Positions 1 to 7,701 of a DNA stretch of 18,184 nt are shown here, one piece after another (the stretch's first letter is position 1; every line of letters starts with the position of its first letter). The stretch covers positions 1-18,184 of the forward strand of contig NZOF01000025.1 of the NCBI GenBank assembly GCA_002695185.1, in the 5' to 3' direction. The stretch comes from Erythrobacter sp. (lineage in GTDB: Bacteria > Pseudomonadota > Alphaproteobacteria > Sphingomonadales > Sphingomonadaceae). The notes beneath the pieces were generated by a model. The model was not told where the DNA came from. It was given only the letters and a program-made list of their open reading frames with translations, and made no database searches. Position numbers and translations under genes: made by a program.

Positions 1-3
1 CAT
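1..3 (-). CDS. Start codon of a gene that continues off the left edge
   Basis: The first three bases read ATG on the minus strand, immediately after the TGA of the channel gene. A strong Shine-Dalgarno AGGAGG lies five bases upstream of it, inside the end of the channel gene. The spacing and the perfect ribosome binding site support a further member of the leftward copper operon. Only the initiator codon lies in the window, so its product cannot be named. Confidence 0.6.
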
Positions 4-420
4 TCAATCCTCCTGTTGGCTCATCGTCTTGTATACGTACTGGGCTGTGCAGCTGATCAGGATGAAACCTGTCAGCGACGCGATGCCCGCAATCACCCTG
101 AGGTGATCGGTTGGATAGATGTCGCCCAAGCCCACTGTCGTCACGGTGATCAGGGCGAAGTAATAGTAATCCATAGCCGACATGGCCGGTTCCTTGGCGA
201 ACCCGCCAAGACCGAGCGAGGCGGCCCATGCAAAACCGGCCGCGAAAACAACGGCTACCATCATGTAGCTGATGAGAACGAGCAAAGAGCCGCCCGTTAG
301 TCTCAGACCGGTCGGCGCAAGCCCCGGCGGTGAAAGCTTCTTCGCAAGTCTCAGCATGGCCAAGTGCAAGATCAGTGACGCAATAAAGAGTGAAATCCCG
401 ATTGCCGTTGCCGCGATCAT
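4..420 (-). CDS. Small potassium-channel-like membrane protein (Ion_trans_2 pore)
   Basis: A 138-residue protein with hydrophobic segments near residues 1-23 and 46-70, a pore loop, and a last helix near 106-130. The pore loop carries TVGLGD at residues 95-100, the K+ selectivity filter signature with Leu where TVGYGD channels have Tyr. This fits a minimal voltage-independent two-pore-helix channel with an extra N-terminal helix, acting in the inner membrane. No cytoplasmic RCK/TrkA-N domain is present. Its ATG overlaps the TGA of the copper ATPase gene (ATGA), so the two are probably translationally coupled. The family call is firm. A role in copper tolerance, such as charge balance during cation efflux, is inference from position only. 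Confidence 0.85.
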   Translation of the reverse strand: MIAATAIGISLFIASLILHLAMLRLAKKLSPPGLAPTGLRLTGGSLLVLISYMMVAVVFAAGFAWAASLGLGGFAKEPAMSAMDYYYFALITVTTVGLGDIYPTDHLRVIAGIASLTGFILISCTAQYVYKTMSQQED

Positions 421-2783
421 GCCCGACCTTCGCTCAAGGTTGGAAGTTTGAGCCCACGAAGACGCAGGGCATTGGCGATGACCGACACCGACGAGAGGCT
501 CATGGCCGCGGCAGCGATCATCGGATTGAGAAGAAGGCCAAAGGCGGGAAACAGCACGCCCGCCGCCACCGGGATGCCCAGCGCATTATAGCCGAACGCG
601 AACACGAGGTTTTGGCGAATATTGCGCATGGTGGCGCGCGACAGCACGATAGCTTGGAGCACACCGGTCAGGTCGCCGCGGACCAGCGTGACACCCGCGC
701 TTTCGATCGCCACGTCGGTGCCGGTTCCCATTGCAATGCCGACATCCGCAGCCGCCAGCGCTGGCGCATCGTTAATGCCGTCCCCCGCCATTGCAACGCG
801 CTTACCGGAGGCCTTGAGCGCCTCGACTTTGCGATGCTTATCCTCGGGCGAGACGTTTGCCTCGACCTCGTCGATGCCGAGCTGGCGGGCCACGGCTTCG
901 GCGGTGGCGCGGCTATCGCCGGTTAGCATGACCACTTCGATCCCGCGCTCGTGCAGAGCCCGAATGGCCGCAGCGCTTGTCGGCTTGATCGGATCGGCGA
1001 CCGCGATCAGCCCTGCCGGTGCGCCATCGGCGGCCACGAACATCACGGTCTGGCCTTGGGAGCGTCCGGCTTCTGCGGACGCGAGCCATTCCGCATCATC
1101 GATACCGAGTCGCCGCATCAGTTTCTCGTTGCCAATGGCGACTTTCTGCGGTCCCACGCGCGCCTCGACACCCTCGCCGGTAGTCGACAACAGTTCCGAC
1201 GCTGCCTCGAACGCCACGTCTCGCGCCTTGGCGCCTTCAACTATTGCGTGGGCGAGCGGATGCTCGCTCCCCGCTTCGACTGCGGCAACGGCGGAAAGGA
1301 ACTCGGCCTCGTCGAGGCCCACTCGGGGAGTGACGGCTACGAGATCGGGCTTGCCCATGGGGAGAGTGCCCGTCTTGTCGACCACCAGCGTGTCGATCTT
1401 CTCAAGCGTCTCCAGCGCCTCGGCGTTGCGAATGAGGATGCCGTGCTGGGCGCCCTTGCCGGTCCCGGTCATGATCGACATCGGCGTTGCAAGGCCGAGC
1501 GCACATGGACAGGCAATTATGAGAACCGCGATCGCGTTGACCAGCGCATAGGCAAGCGCGGGGAATGGCCCCCAGATTGCCCAGACGATAAACGTCACGA
1601 TCGCGATGACGACGACGGAAGGCACGAACCAGGCCGCGACCTGATCGGCCAGACGCTGGATAGGTGCCCGGCTGCGCTGTGCCTCAGCGACCATCTGGAC
1701 GATCTTGGACAGCATGGTGTCCTTGCCGACGGCGCCAGCGCGCATGACGAAGCCGCCGGTCTGGTTGACCGTTCCGCCGATCACCTGGTCGCCGGCCTTC
1801 TTGGACACGGGCAACGGCTCACCGCTGATCATGGACTCGTCGATCGCGCTCGCGCCTTCGGTCACTTCGCCATCGACCGGCACCCTGTCACCCGGGCGGA
1901 CGCGGAGCATGTCTCCGCTCGCCAATTGGTCGAGGGAGACTTCGCGTTCATCGCCACTGCCGAAGATCTTGAGCGCGGTCGGCGGCGCGAGTTCAAGGAG
2001 CGCGCGCAAGGCACTCGAGGTCGAGCCCCGCGCCCTGAGTTCAAGCACCTGGCCAAGTAGGACGAGCGTGGTGATGACCGCCGCCGCCTCGTAATAGACG
2101 CCGACGCGCCCCGAGTGATCGCGGAAGGCGGGCGGGAATATGTCGGGCAGGAGCGTTGCGACGACACTGAACAGGAATGCGATCGCAACGCCGAAGCCGA
2201 TCAGCGTAAACATGTTGAGATTACGGGTCTTCAGCGACTGCCACGCGCGCTCGAAGAAAGTCCAGCCGCCCCACAGAACCACTGGTGTGGCGAGCGCCAG
2301 CTGCGCCCATTGCGCGCGTGCCGGTTCGATCAGCCGGTCGAAGCTGATCCCGGGCACCATGTCGCTCATCGCGTAGACGAACAACGGCAGGGTGAAGAGC
2401 GCGCTGATCCAGAACCGGCGGGTCATGTCGACGAGTTCGGGGTCGGGTCCATCTTCGAGGCTCACCGTCTCGGGCTCCAGCGCCATTCCGCAGATGGGGC
2501 AGCTTCCCGGTCCTACCTGCCGGATCTCGGGATGCATGGGACAGGTGTAAGTCGTCCCTTCGGGAACGTCCTCGACCTGCTTGAGATGCGCTCCGGACAG
2601 ATAGTGTTCCGGATCGACAACGAATTTGTCCTTGCACCGCGCCGAACAGAAGTAGTGCGTCGCGCCGTCGTGCTCGGCGATATGCGTAGCACCCTCGATC
2701 GTCACGCTCATGCCGCAGACAGGGTCGATGGCGGTAGCTTCACCTTGGCCTTGGCCTGCGTGGTGGGTGTCGCAACAGCTCAT
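417..2783 (-). CDS. Cu(I)/Ag(I)-exporting P1B-type ATPase with YHS and heavy-metal-binding N-terminal domains
   Basis: A 788-residue inner-membrane pump that uses ATP to expel monovalent copper or silver from the cytoplasm. The N-terminus lacks the usual CxxC HMA domain. It has a CC pair (3-4), a YHS-like domain (about 19-62, containing DPVCGM and FCSARC) and a CPMHPE...CPICGM heavy-metal-binding domain (about 80-102). Core motifs follow in order: the TGE-equivalent SGEP, the CPC membrane metal site at 425-427, DKTGT with phosphorylated D469, SEHP in the nucleotide domain, and GDGIND with D668. The last helix carries MSLSS, the P1B-1 signature. DKTGTL is followed by P where T is common. The domain layout resembles SilP-type and other CopA-like pumps. 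A GGAG sits eight bases before the ATG. It lies 39 nt after the DUF411 gene and overlaps the channel gene by 4 nt. Confidence 0.95.
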   Translation of the reverse strand: MSCCDTHHAGQGQGEATAIDPVCGMSVTIEGATHIAEHDGATHYFCSARCKDKFVVDPEHYLSGAHLKQVEDVPEGTTYTCPMHPEIRQVGPGSCPICGMALEPETVSLEDGPDPELVDMTRRFWISALFTLPLFVYAMSDMVPGISFDRLIEPARAQWAQLALATPVVLWGGWTFFERAWQSLKTRNLNMFTLIGFGVAIAFLFSVVATLLPDIFPPAFRDHSGRVGVYYEAAAVITTLVLLGQVLELRARGSTSSALRALLELAPPTALKIFGSGDEREVSLDQLASGDMLRVRPGDRVPVDGEVTEGASAIDESMISGEPLPVSKKAGDQVIGGTVNQTGGFVMRAGAVGKDTMLSKIVQMVAEAQRSRAPIQRLADQVAAWFVPSVVVIAIVTFIVWAIWGPFPALAYALVNAIAVLIIACPCALGLATPMSIMTGTGKGAQHGILIRNAEALETLEKIDTLVVDKTGTLPMGKPDLVAVTPRVGLDEAEFLSAVAAVEAGSEHPLAHAIVEGAKARDVAFEAASELLSTTGEGVEARVGPQKVAIGNEKLMRRLGIDDAEWLASAEAGRSQGQTVMFVAADGAPAGLIAVADPIKPTSAAAIRALHERGIEVVMLTGDSRATAEAVARQLGIDEVEANVSPEDKHRKVEALKASGKRVAMAGDGINDAPALAAADVGIAMGTGTDVAIESAGVTLVRGDLTGVLQAIVLSRATMRNIRQNLVFAFGYNALGIPVAAGVLFPAFGLLLNPMIAAAAMSLSSVSVIANALRLRGLKLPTLSEGRA

Positions 2784-2822
2784 GGATTGGCTCCTCTGCT
2801 TCGCAGGTGCGTATGACTGAAA

Positions 2823-3287
2823 TCAGGGATAGGACGCGAACACCTCGCGGCGGCCGCTGCCGAACGCTATGACCTGATAGGGTTGCACTTTGCCCCCCGC
2901 TTCCATGCCGGGCGACCCGAGCGGCATACCGGCGACCGCTAGCCCTTCGACCCAGTCGGGCCTTTCCGCGAGCAGACGCTCGACGTCCGCGGCAGGCACG
3001 TGGCCCTCGATGACGTATCCATCCGCAATCATGGTATGACACGAACAAAGGTCATCGGGCACGCCGTTCTGCGCCTTTACAGACGCCATGTCGGGGTGAT
3101 CGACCGTGGCGACTTCATGCCGGTCGCCCTGCCGCATGTGCGCGGCCCAGGCTTCGCAGCATCCGCAGCTGGGATCGCGATACATGGTGAAGCTGGCTGC
3201 CTGCGCCGCGCCCGTACAGGCTGCGAGCAACATCGTGCCAAGTATGGGGAGAAGCGGGCGACGGGTCAGATTTCTGCTTTGGCTCAT
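2823..3287 (-). CDS. DUF411 periplasmic metal-binding protein
   Basis: A 154-residue exported protein of the DUF411 family, common in copper and silver resistance clusters (CopG-like) and thought to bind Cu(I). Residues 1-30 form a signal sequence. LAAC (C24) could be a lipobox, while the later AQA-A could be a signal peptidase I site, so anchoring is uncertain. Cysteine clusters at 41-44 (CGCC, with C41, C43 and C44) and at 81-84 (CSCH) are the likely thiol and His metal ligands. The C-terminal GMPLGSPGME is a family hallmark. Its ATG overlaps the upstream lipoprotein TGA by one base (TGATG), which argues for coupled translation. It probably buffers or relays periplasmic copper together with the His/Met lipoprotein and the ATPase. 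Confidence 0.9.
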   Translation of the reverse strand: MSQSRNLTRRPLLPILGTMLLAACTGAAQAASFTMYRDPSCGCCEAWAAHMRQGDRHEVATVDHPDMASVKAQNGVPDDLCSCHTMIADGYVIEGHVPAADVERLLAERPDWVEGLAVAGMPLGSPGMEAGGKVQPYQVIAFGSGRREVFASYP

Positions 3288-3682
3288 CAGTTGTGTCCCA
3301 TTGCTTTCATGTCTTCGTCGGACATGGTGGACATGTCGTGGCCGGCATGCGGATCAGCGGCGGGCGTTGCGGCTGCCGTCGGCGTGGGAGTTGCGACGGG
3401 TGCCGGCGCGACCTTGCGAGCGGAAGGCGCGGGCGCGCTGGTGGTTGCAGGCTGCGGACTCGACGCGGCGACTGGCGCATCAGATCGCGGCTCGGAGACT
3501 GGCTCGGTGACCGCCTCGGAAATCGCTTCGGAAGCGATCGGAGCCGGGGTTGCGGCAGCCGCCTCGGCTGCCGGAGTTTCCTCTTCCACCGGAGCAGCAG
3601 CTTCTCCGCACGCTGCCAGCGGAAGCAGGAGCGCGGGCGCAAGCAACGACTTACCGGCGAAGGCGAGATAATTGAGACGCAT
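3287..3682 (-). CDS. Small Ala/Pro-rich lipoprotein with His/Met copper-binding tail
   Basis: The frame is open further upstream, but the start chosen is the ATG at 3682. It has AAGGAG upstream and is followed directly by a clear lipoprotein signal ending in PLAAC (C25). The product is 131 residues. Residues 26-108 are low-complexity Ala/Pro/Glu/Thr, probably a disordered spacer that reaches away from the membrane. The last 22 residues carry HAGHDM and several Met, ending in MGHN, which are plausible Cu ligands like those of CopA and CopB. No named domain is recognised. It lies 11 nt after the DUF2231 gene and overlaps the DUF411 gene by one base, so it is a firm operon member. Its function as a periplasmic copper-binding lipoprotein is inferred from the tail and context. 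Confidence 0.8.
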   Translation of the reverse strand: MRLNYLAFAGKSLLAPALLLPLAACGEAAAPVEEETPAAEAAAATPAPIASEAISEAVTEPVSEPRSDAPVAASSPQPATTSAPAPSARKVAPAPVATPTPTAAATPAADPHAGHDMSTMSDEDMKAMGHN

Positions 3683-3693
3683 GGCAGGCTCCT

Positions 3694-4323
3694 TCAGAGT
3701 TTGAGGTGATTGAGGCCGTGAGCGAGTTCGCCGCCCATGTAACCCTGAGCGATCAGCAGCGCTGCAATCGGGAAAAGCGTGAGGCGAAAAGCAAGGCGAG
3801 ACTGCGGATTTTGAAACGCGATCCACGCTGCCACCAAGCTGAGGGCCGCGATCAGCATCCCGTTCCAGCGGTGAAGCTGCATGACGGTATCCCCGCCGAA
3901 CCACAGTCCGGTGTGTATCCATCCGAACAGGGCTGCAACGACCGCTCCCGCAGCGCCGCCGTAGATCATGATCTTCACGGCCGCTTCGCGTTCGGGAGTG
4001 CGGCGCGCCATCACGAACAGCTCGGTAAGCGCAGCCATCAGCAAGAGCGCAATCGGGAAGTGGACGGTTGCCGGATGCAAGCTCTTCAAGACACCGGCGA
4101 TGCCGCCGCTCTCGACTTGCTCGGTATCATGGCCTTGGGTGGTTTCTTCGGAAACTGCTGCACCGCCCATCGCTTCCATATCGTGACCGGGCTGAGCACG
4201 GACCGCCTCGCTTGCAACTGCGCGCGTGTTCTCCTCCCCATGCTTCTCGTCGCCATGCGCGAACGCAATCGTCGCAGAGAATAAGAGAAAAATACCAGCG
4301 CCGAGGCGAAGCACGAAGTTCAC
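3694..4323 (-). CDS. DUF2231 membrane protein with His-rich periplasmic N-terminus
   Basis: A 209-residue protein starting at GTG. The GTGA overlap with the repressor's stop codon fixes this start. Residues 1-22 are a signal peptide or first helix ending in AFAHG. Residues 23-75 are hydrophilic and rich in His and Met (HGDEKHGEE, GHDMEAMGG, GHD). The DUF2231 core begins at LHPATVHFP (about 82-90) and contains four hydrophobic helices with further His residues (GWIHTG, LHRWNG). The family is an uncharacterised membrane domain, often with conserved His that could bind heme or metal. Here the histidine-rich leader and the position directly after the copper repressor suggest copper handling at the inner membrane. 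That role is inference. Confidence 0.88.
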   Translation of the reverse strand: MNFVLRLGAGIFLLFSATIAFAHGDEKHGEENTRAVASEAVRAQPGHDMEAMGGAAVSEETTQGHDTEQVESGGIAGVLKSLHPATVHFPIALLLMAALTELFVMARRTPEREAAVKIMIYGGAAGAVVAALFGWIHTGLWFGGDTVMQLHRWNGMLIAALSLVAAWIAFQNPQSRLAFRLTLFPIAALLIAQGYMGGELAHGLNHLKL

Positions 4324-4595
4324 CGCTTTGCCTTCTCGAAAAGGTCGACCAGCTCGCCGAACTTCTGCTTCTGCTCGTCGGCATCACCGCTCGCGATCGC
4401 TTCGGCCACGCAGCACGCCGCATGGCGCTTGAGGATTTCGCTCTCGGCACGGCCAAGGGCAGCCTTGACCGCCTGGACCTGGTTGAGGACATCGATGCAG
4501 TAACGATCGTCTTCGATCATCTGCGCCACGCCGCGCACTTGCCCTTCGATTCTCCGAAGCCGATTGACGATGCGGGAACCATCGGTTGCTGACAC
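4320..4595 (-). CDS. csoR: CsoR/RcnR-family metal-sensing repressor, probably Cu(I)-responsive
   Basis: The open frame extends upstream, but the GTG at 4595 is preferred. It follows a GGAG with an eight-base gap and gives a 91-residue protein, the normal family length. The extra upstream codons would also run through the operator region. The four-helix DUF156 core is clear: RIVNRLRRIEGQVRG at the start, then C33, H58 and C62 in the C-H-xxx-C arrangement that binds Cu(I) in CsoR. RcnR has His, and FrmR lacks the last ligand. Apo-protein should bind the operators next to it and release on Cu(I). It is the first gene of the leftward operon and overlaps the DUF2231 gene by four bases. The assignment of Cu(I) rests on the ligand triad and the neighbours. 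Confidence 0.88.
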   Translation of the reverse strand: MSATDGSRIVNRLRRIEGQVRGVAQMIEDDRYCIDVLNQVQAVKAALGRAESEILKRHAACCVAEAIASGDADEQKQKFGELVDLFEKAKR

Positions 4596-4611
4596 GTTTA
4601 ACGCTCCATCT

Positions 4612-4640
4612 GTCAGAATACCCTGCGGGGTATCTTGCAA
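4612..4640 (-). promoter_or_regulatory. Candidate promoter for the leftward csoR operon
   Basis: TTGCAA is its own reverse complement, so the same hexamer can serve as -35 on the minus strand. A 17-bp spacer containing the perfect operator leads to TCTGAC (4612-4617), a weak -10. TATTCT at 4615-4620 is a better -10 by sequence but has only a 14-bp spacing. The exact -10 is unresolved. Confidence 0.35.
4618..4633. promoter_or_regulatory. CsoR-type operator, repressor-proximal copy
   Basis: ATACCC-TGCG-GGGTAT is a perfect 6-bp inverted repeat with a 4-bp spacer. It matches the G/C-tract-in-A/T-flank style of known CsoR operators (TACCC...GGGTA). It lies 22 bp upstream of the csoR GTG, so autorepression is expected. 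Confidence 0.8.
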
Positions 4641-4663
4641 TACTCCTGGGGGGTATATATGAC
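4635..4663 (+). promoter_or_regulatory. Candidate promoter for the copA-copB arm
   Basis: TTGCAA (4635-4640) as -35, a 17-bp spacer, and TATGAC (4658-4663) as -10. The copA-proximal operator fills the spacer almost exactly, so bound repressor would block RNA polymerase. Transcription would begin near 4670, upstream of the GAAGGAG that precedes the chosen copA ATG. Confidence 0.5.
4640..4656. promoter_or_regulatory. CsoR-type operator, copA-proximal copy
   Basis: ATACTC-CTGGG-GGGTAT repeats the first operator with one arm mismatch and one extra spacer base. Its centre is about 22.5 bp from that of the first, close to two helical turns, so both would lie on the same face of the DNA. It sits just upstream of the CopA-CopB arm. 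Confidence 0.72.
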
Positions 4664-4688
4664 AAGGGCAGAAGGAGTTGCAAGACCC

Positions 4689-6509
4689 ATGTCTCAATTG
4701 CTGGTTTCCCGTCGAAGGCTGATTGGAGCAGGAGCGCTTGGCGCAGGTGCACTGGCCTTGCCCGCCTGGGCACGCGGTGCCGATCTGCACGGCGGTGGAT
4801 CGATCCGCCCCGGCTTCGACGAAGTGTCAGGCCGCGACATCGCGCTGACCATCGGCGAAGGACCTCGCGTGGTTCAGGGTCGACGCGGACACGCAGTCGC
4901 CGTAAACGGTAGCGTGCCCGGTCCGCTGGTGCGCCTGCGCGAAGGTCAGCCGGTTCGCCTCGCGGTCACGAACACTCTTGATGAGGACAGCTCGATCCAT
5001 TGGCATGGCCTGCTGCTGCCGTTCCAGTTCGACGGCGTTCCCGGTGTCAGCTTCCCCGGAATCAGGCCGGGCGAAACCTTCGTCTACGACATCCCTGCGC
5101 TGCGACAGAGCGGCACATATTGGTGGCATAGCCACTCGGGACTGCAGGAACAGGCCGGACATTACGGCCCGATCGTGGTCGAACCGTCCGGCACGGACGC
5201 CGTGCAGGCGGACCGCGACTACGTGCTGCTGCTTAGCGATTTCACCCCGCTTCACCCGCACACGATCATGGATAAGCTGAAGAAGGGTGAAGGCTACTTC
5301 AATTACCAGCAGAACACCTGGACCGACGACTATCCGCTGTCGGGCGAGGACCGGCGGATGTGGGCGCGCATGCGTATGATGGCAACCGACATTCTGGACG
5401 TGACGGGATCGACCTACACCTACCTCGCCAATGGGCGCGGCCCGGAAGAGGGTCTCGAGTTCCTGTTCAACCCCGGCGAGCGGGTGCGGCTGCGCGTCAT
5501 CAACGGCAGCGCGATGACCTTCTTCAACGTCCGCATTCCGGGCGTGAAATTCTGGGTGGTCGGCGCCGATGGGCAGAGCGTGCGCCCGGTCGAGGTCGAG
5601 GAGTTTCAGATCGGCACTGCGGAGACCTATGACATCGTCGTCGAGCCGACCGGCGAAGCCCGGACGATCGTGGCCGAAAGCATGGACCGCTCGGGCATGG
5701 CTGTGGCGACCCTCGCCTCGCGTCCCGGCGCGCGGGCACCGGTCCCGCCCTTGCGCGATCCGCCACTGCTGACGATGGCGGACATGGGCATGAACCACGG
5801 CTCGGGCGGAATGGACCATGGTGGCGGCGACATGGCCGGCATGGATCATTCGGCCATGGGCCATGACATGTCATCACAAGGTGCGACCGCCGACCAGATG
5901 GCCGGAATGGATATGAGCGGCATGAACATGCGCGACACATCCCTTCTTCCGCCTGACGTGAAGGTCGGGCCCGGCATCGACATGGTGTCGATGAACCCGG
6001 TCGACCGCATGGGTGATCCGGGTCTCGGCCTGGACAACGTTCCCCACAAGGTTCTCACCTACAAGGATCTTGTTGCGCTCGAGCCGAACGACGATCTGCG
6101 CCGCCCGTCACGGAGCATGGAGATCCATCTGACCGGCAACATGGAACGCTACATGTGGTCGTTCGACGGCAGGAAGTTCACCGCCGTGAGCGACGACCCC
6201 ATTCGCTTCGCTTACAACGAGCGCGTCCGCGTGAAGCTCGTCAACGACACGATGATGGCACATCCGATCCATCTGCACGGGCATTTCTTCGAGCTGGTCA
6301 ACGGCGCGCCTGCCGACCGGCAGCCGCAGAAGCACACGGTGATCGTGCAGCCCGGCGGCAGCGCGACCTTCGACCTCACCGCTGACGAACAGGGCGACTG
6401 GGCCTTCCACTGCCATCTGCTCTACCACATGCATTCGGGCATGTTCCAGATTGTGACCGTCGCCAAGCCGCCTTCGGCTCCCGATGTGAAGCGGGTGGGA
6501 GAAGACTGA
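4689..6509 (+). CDS. copA: CopA/PcoA-type multicopper oxidase, Tat-exported
   Basis: From the ATG at 4689 the protein has 606 residues, the usual CopA/PcoA length. An in-frame ATG at 4659 is rejected because it falls inside the promoter. The N-terminus has a Tat signal (SRRRLIG, then a hydrophobic stretch ending in AWA-RG), as expected for a cofactor-loaded periplasmic oxidase. The copper sites are complete: HWHG (104-107), WWHSHSG, HPIHLHGH, and HCHLLYHMHSGM from residue 574. Residues about 363-418 form a Met/His-rich insert (MNHGSGGMDHG, MAGMDHSAMGHDM, MAGMDMSGMNM) typical of CopA, which binds extra copper. The family oxidises Cu(I) to less toxic Cu(II) in the periplasm. Its stop overlaps the copB start (TGATG). 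Confidence 0.96.
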   Translation: MSQLLVSRRRLIGAGALGAGALALPAWARGADLHGGGSIRPGFDEVSGRDIALTIGEGPRVVQGRRGHAVAVNGSVPGPLVRLREGQPVRLAVTNTLDEDSSIHWHGLLLPFQFDGVPGVSFPGIRPGETFVYDIPALRQSGTYWWHSHSGLQEQAGHYGPIVVEPSGTDAVQADRDYVLLLSDFTPLHPHTIMDKLKKGEGYFNYQQNTWTDDYPLSGEDRRMWARMRMMATDILDVTGSTYTYLANGRGPEEGLEFLFNPGERVRLRVINGSAMTFFNVRIPGVKFWVVGADGQSVRPVEVEEFQIGTAETYDIVVEPTGEARTIVAESMDRSGMAVATLASRPGARAPVPPLRDPPLLTMADMGMNHGSGGMDHGGGDMAGMDHSAMGHDMSSQGATADQMAGMDMSGMNMRDTSLLPPDVKVGPGIDMVSMNPVDRMGDPGLGLDNVPHKVLTYKDLVALEPNDDLRRPSRSMEIHLTGNMERYMWSFDGRKFTAVSDDPIRFAYNERVRVKLVNDTMMAHPIHLHGHFFELVNGAPADRQPQKHTVIVQPGGSATFDLTADEQGDWAFHCHLLYHMHSGMFQIVTVAKPPSAPDVKRVGED

Positions 6510-7690
6510 TGCGCCTGATCGTCGCCATGCTCCTAGCGGGCACCGCCACGCCGGCCTTCGCGCAGGACCATTCGGGCCACGCAATGCCCGCCGCGCAGTC
6601 ACCAGCCCAGACCGAATGCGAAAAGGAAGCCGCCCGCCATCGTTCTATGGGTCATGCGGTACCCGAAGGGGCGTGTGAGCCCACTACGCAACCGAGCGAA
6701 ACAGCCTCGGCCGACTTGCACGAAAGCCACTCCGGCATGGATCATTCGCAGATGAAGCATAGCCAGATGGAGGGAATGGACCATCCAGCGATGGACCATT
6801 CCAATATGGAAAGCATGGACCACGCGGCGATGGGCCATGAAGGGATGCAATCGTCCGGCCAAGCGCCGATGGACCATCAGGTGATGGACCACGGAGCGAT
6901 GGAACATGGAGCCATGGACCATGGCGCTATGGACATGCCCTCCATTCCGCAAGGACCGCCTCCGGCTGCGGCGGGATCGGGACCGCCTCGCGCCGCCGAT
7001 GCGATCTGGGGTGCGGACGCAATGCGCGCCTCGCGCGATGCTCTGCGCGCTGAGAACGGTGGGATGAAGGTGTTCTGGTTCCAGGGCGACCGTGCCGAAT
7101 ATCGCGCACGCGAAGGTGGCGATGGTTACCTGTGGGACGTGCAGGGCTATTACGGCGGCGACCTCGACAAGTTCTGGTTCAAGAGCGAGGGCGAAGGTAC
7201 CTTCGGGGAGAAGCCCGAGTCCGCCGAAATCCAAGGCCTTTGGAGTCACGCGATCGGTCCTTGGTGGGACCTGCAGGCTGGTGTCCGACAGGACCTGACC
7301 GGCCCTGAACGGACCCATGCCGTCCTCGGCGTGCAGGGTCTTGCGCCTTATATGTTCGAGGTCGACGCGGCCGCTTTCCTGTCGACCAAGGGCGATCTGA
7401 CCGCACGAGTCGAAGCCGAACTTGACCAGCGCATTACTCAACGTCTCATCCTCCAGCCGCGCGCCGAGGTGAACCTGTCAGCGCAGGACATTCCCGAACT
7501 GGGTGTCGGAGCTGGTCTCGATTCCGTCGAACTGGGCCTGCGGCTGCGCTACGAATTCGCCCGTGAATTCGCGCCCTATGTCGGCGTCGAACAGGAATGG
7601 AAGGTGGGCCAAAGCGCCGACTATGCCCGCCTTGCAGGCGAAGATCCGAGCGTGACCAACTACGTCGTAGGCGTCCGGTTCTGGTTCTGA
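6509..7690 (+). CDS. copB: CopB/PcoB-type outer-membrane copper resistance protein
   Basis: 393 residues. A Sec signal peptide (1-18, ending in AFA) is followed by a Met/His-rich region. Its dense part, residues 77-143, contains seven MDH triplets plus MKH, MGH and MEH, and acts as a presumed copper sponge. Pro-rich residues 147-160 lead into the CopB domain (about 165-393), a predicted beta-barrel of alternating amphipathic strands that ends in a terminal Phe (VGVRFWF), the outer-membrane assembly signal. C37 and C56 could form a disulfide. CopB is known to sequester or move copper at the outer membrane, always with CopA. The Met-rich part is longer than in many PcoB proteins. The start overlaps the copA stop by one base. 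Confidence 0.94.
   Translation: MRLIVAMLLAGTATPAFAQDHSGHAMPAAQSPAQTECEKEAARHRSMGHAVPEGACEPTTQPSETASADLHESHSGMDHSQMKHSQMEGMDHPAMDHSNMESMDHAAMGHEGMQSSGQAPMDHQVMDHGAMEHGAMDHGAMDMPSIPQGPPPAAAGSGPPRAADAIWGADAMRASRDALRAENGGMKVFWFQGDRAEYRAREGGDGYLWDVQGYYGGDLDKFWFKSEGEGTFGEKPESAEIQGLWSHAIGPWWDLQAGVRQDLTGPERTHAVLGVQGLAPYMFEVDAAAFLSTKGDLTARVEAELDQRITQRLILQPRAEVNLSAQDIPELGVGAGLDSVELGLRLRYEFAREFAPYVGVEQEWKVGQSADYARLAGEDPSVTNYVVGVRFWF
6734..6940 (+). repeat. Degenerate in-gene repeat encoding Met-Asp-His units in copB
   Basis: Variants of ATGGACCAT recur at intervals of about 12-21 bases, encoding MDHxAM-like units. Codon variation (GAC/GAT, CAT/CAC) shows the repeat is maintained mainly at the protein level. 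Unit number could vary between strains by slippage or unequal recombination. Confidence 0.75.
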
Positions 7691-7701
7691 GGGGGTAAAC
7701 G

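Noticed and set aside
951..2060. Long plus-strand open frames opposite the copper ATPase
   Set aside because: They are mirror frames of a GC-rich gene, with no recognisable domains or ribosome binding sites.
3683..3922. N-terminal extension of the His/Met lipoprotein
   Set aside because: It would put about 80 basic residues before a clear lipoprotein signal peptide and overlap the DUF2231 gene. The ATG at 3682 has its own ribosome binding site.
4596..4790. Longer version of the CsoR-like protein starting near 4790
   Set aside because: It adds 65 residues with no family similarity, would run through both operators and into copA, and lacks the ribosome binding site found before the GTG at 4595.
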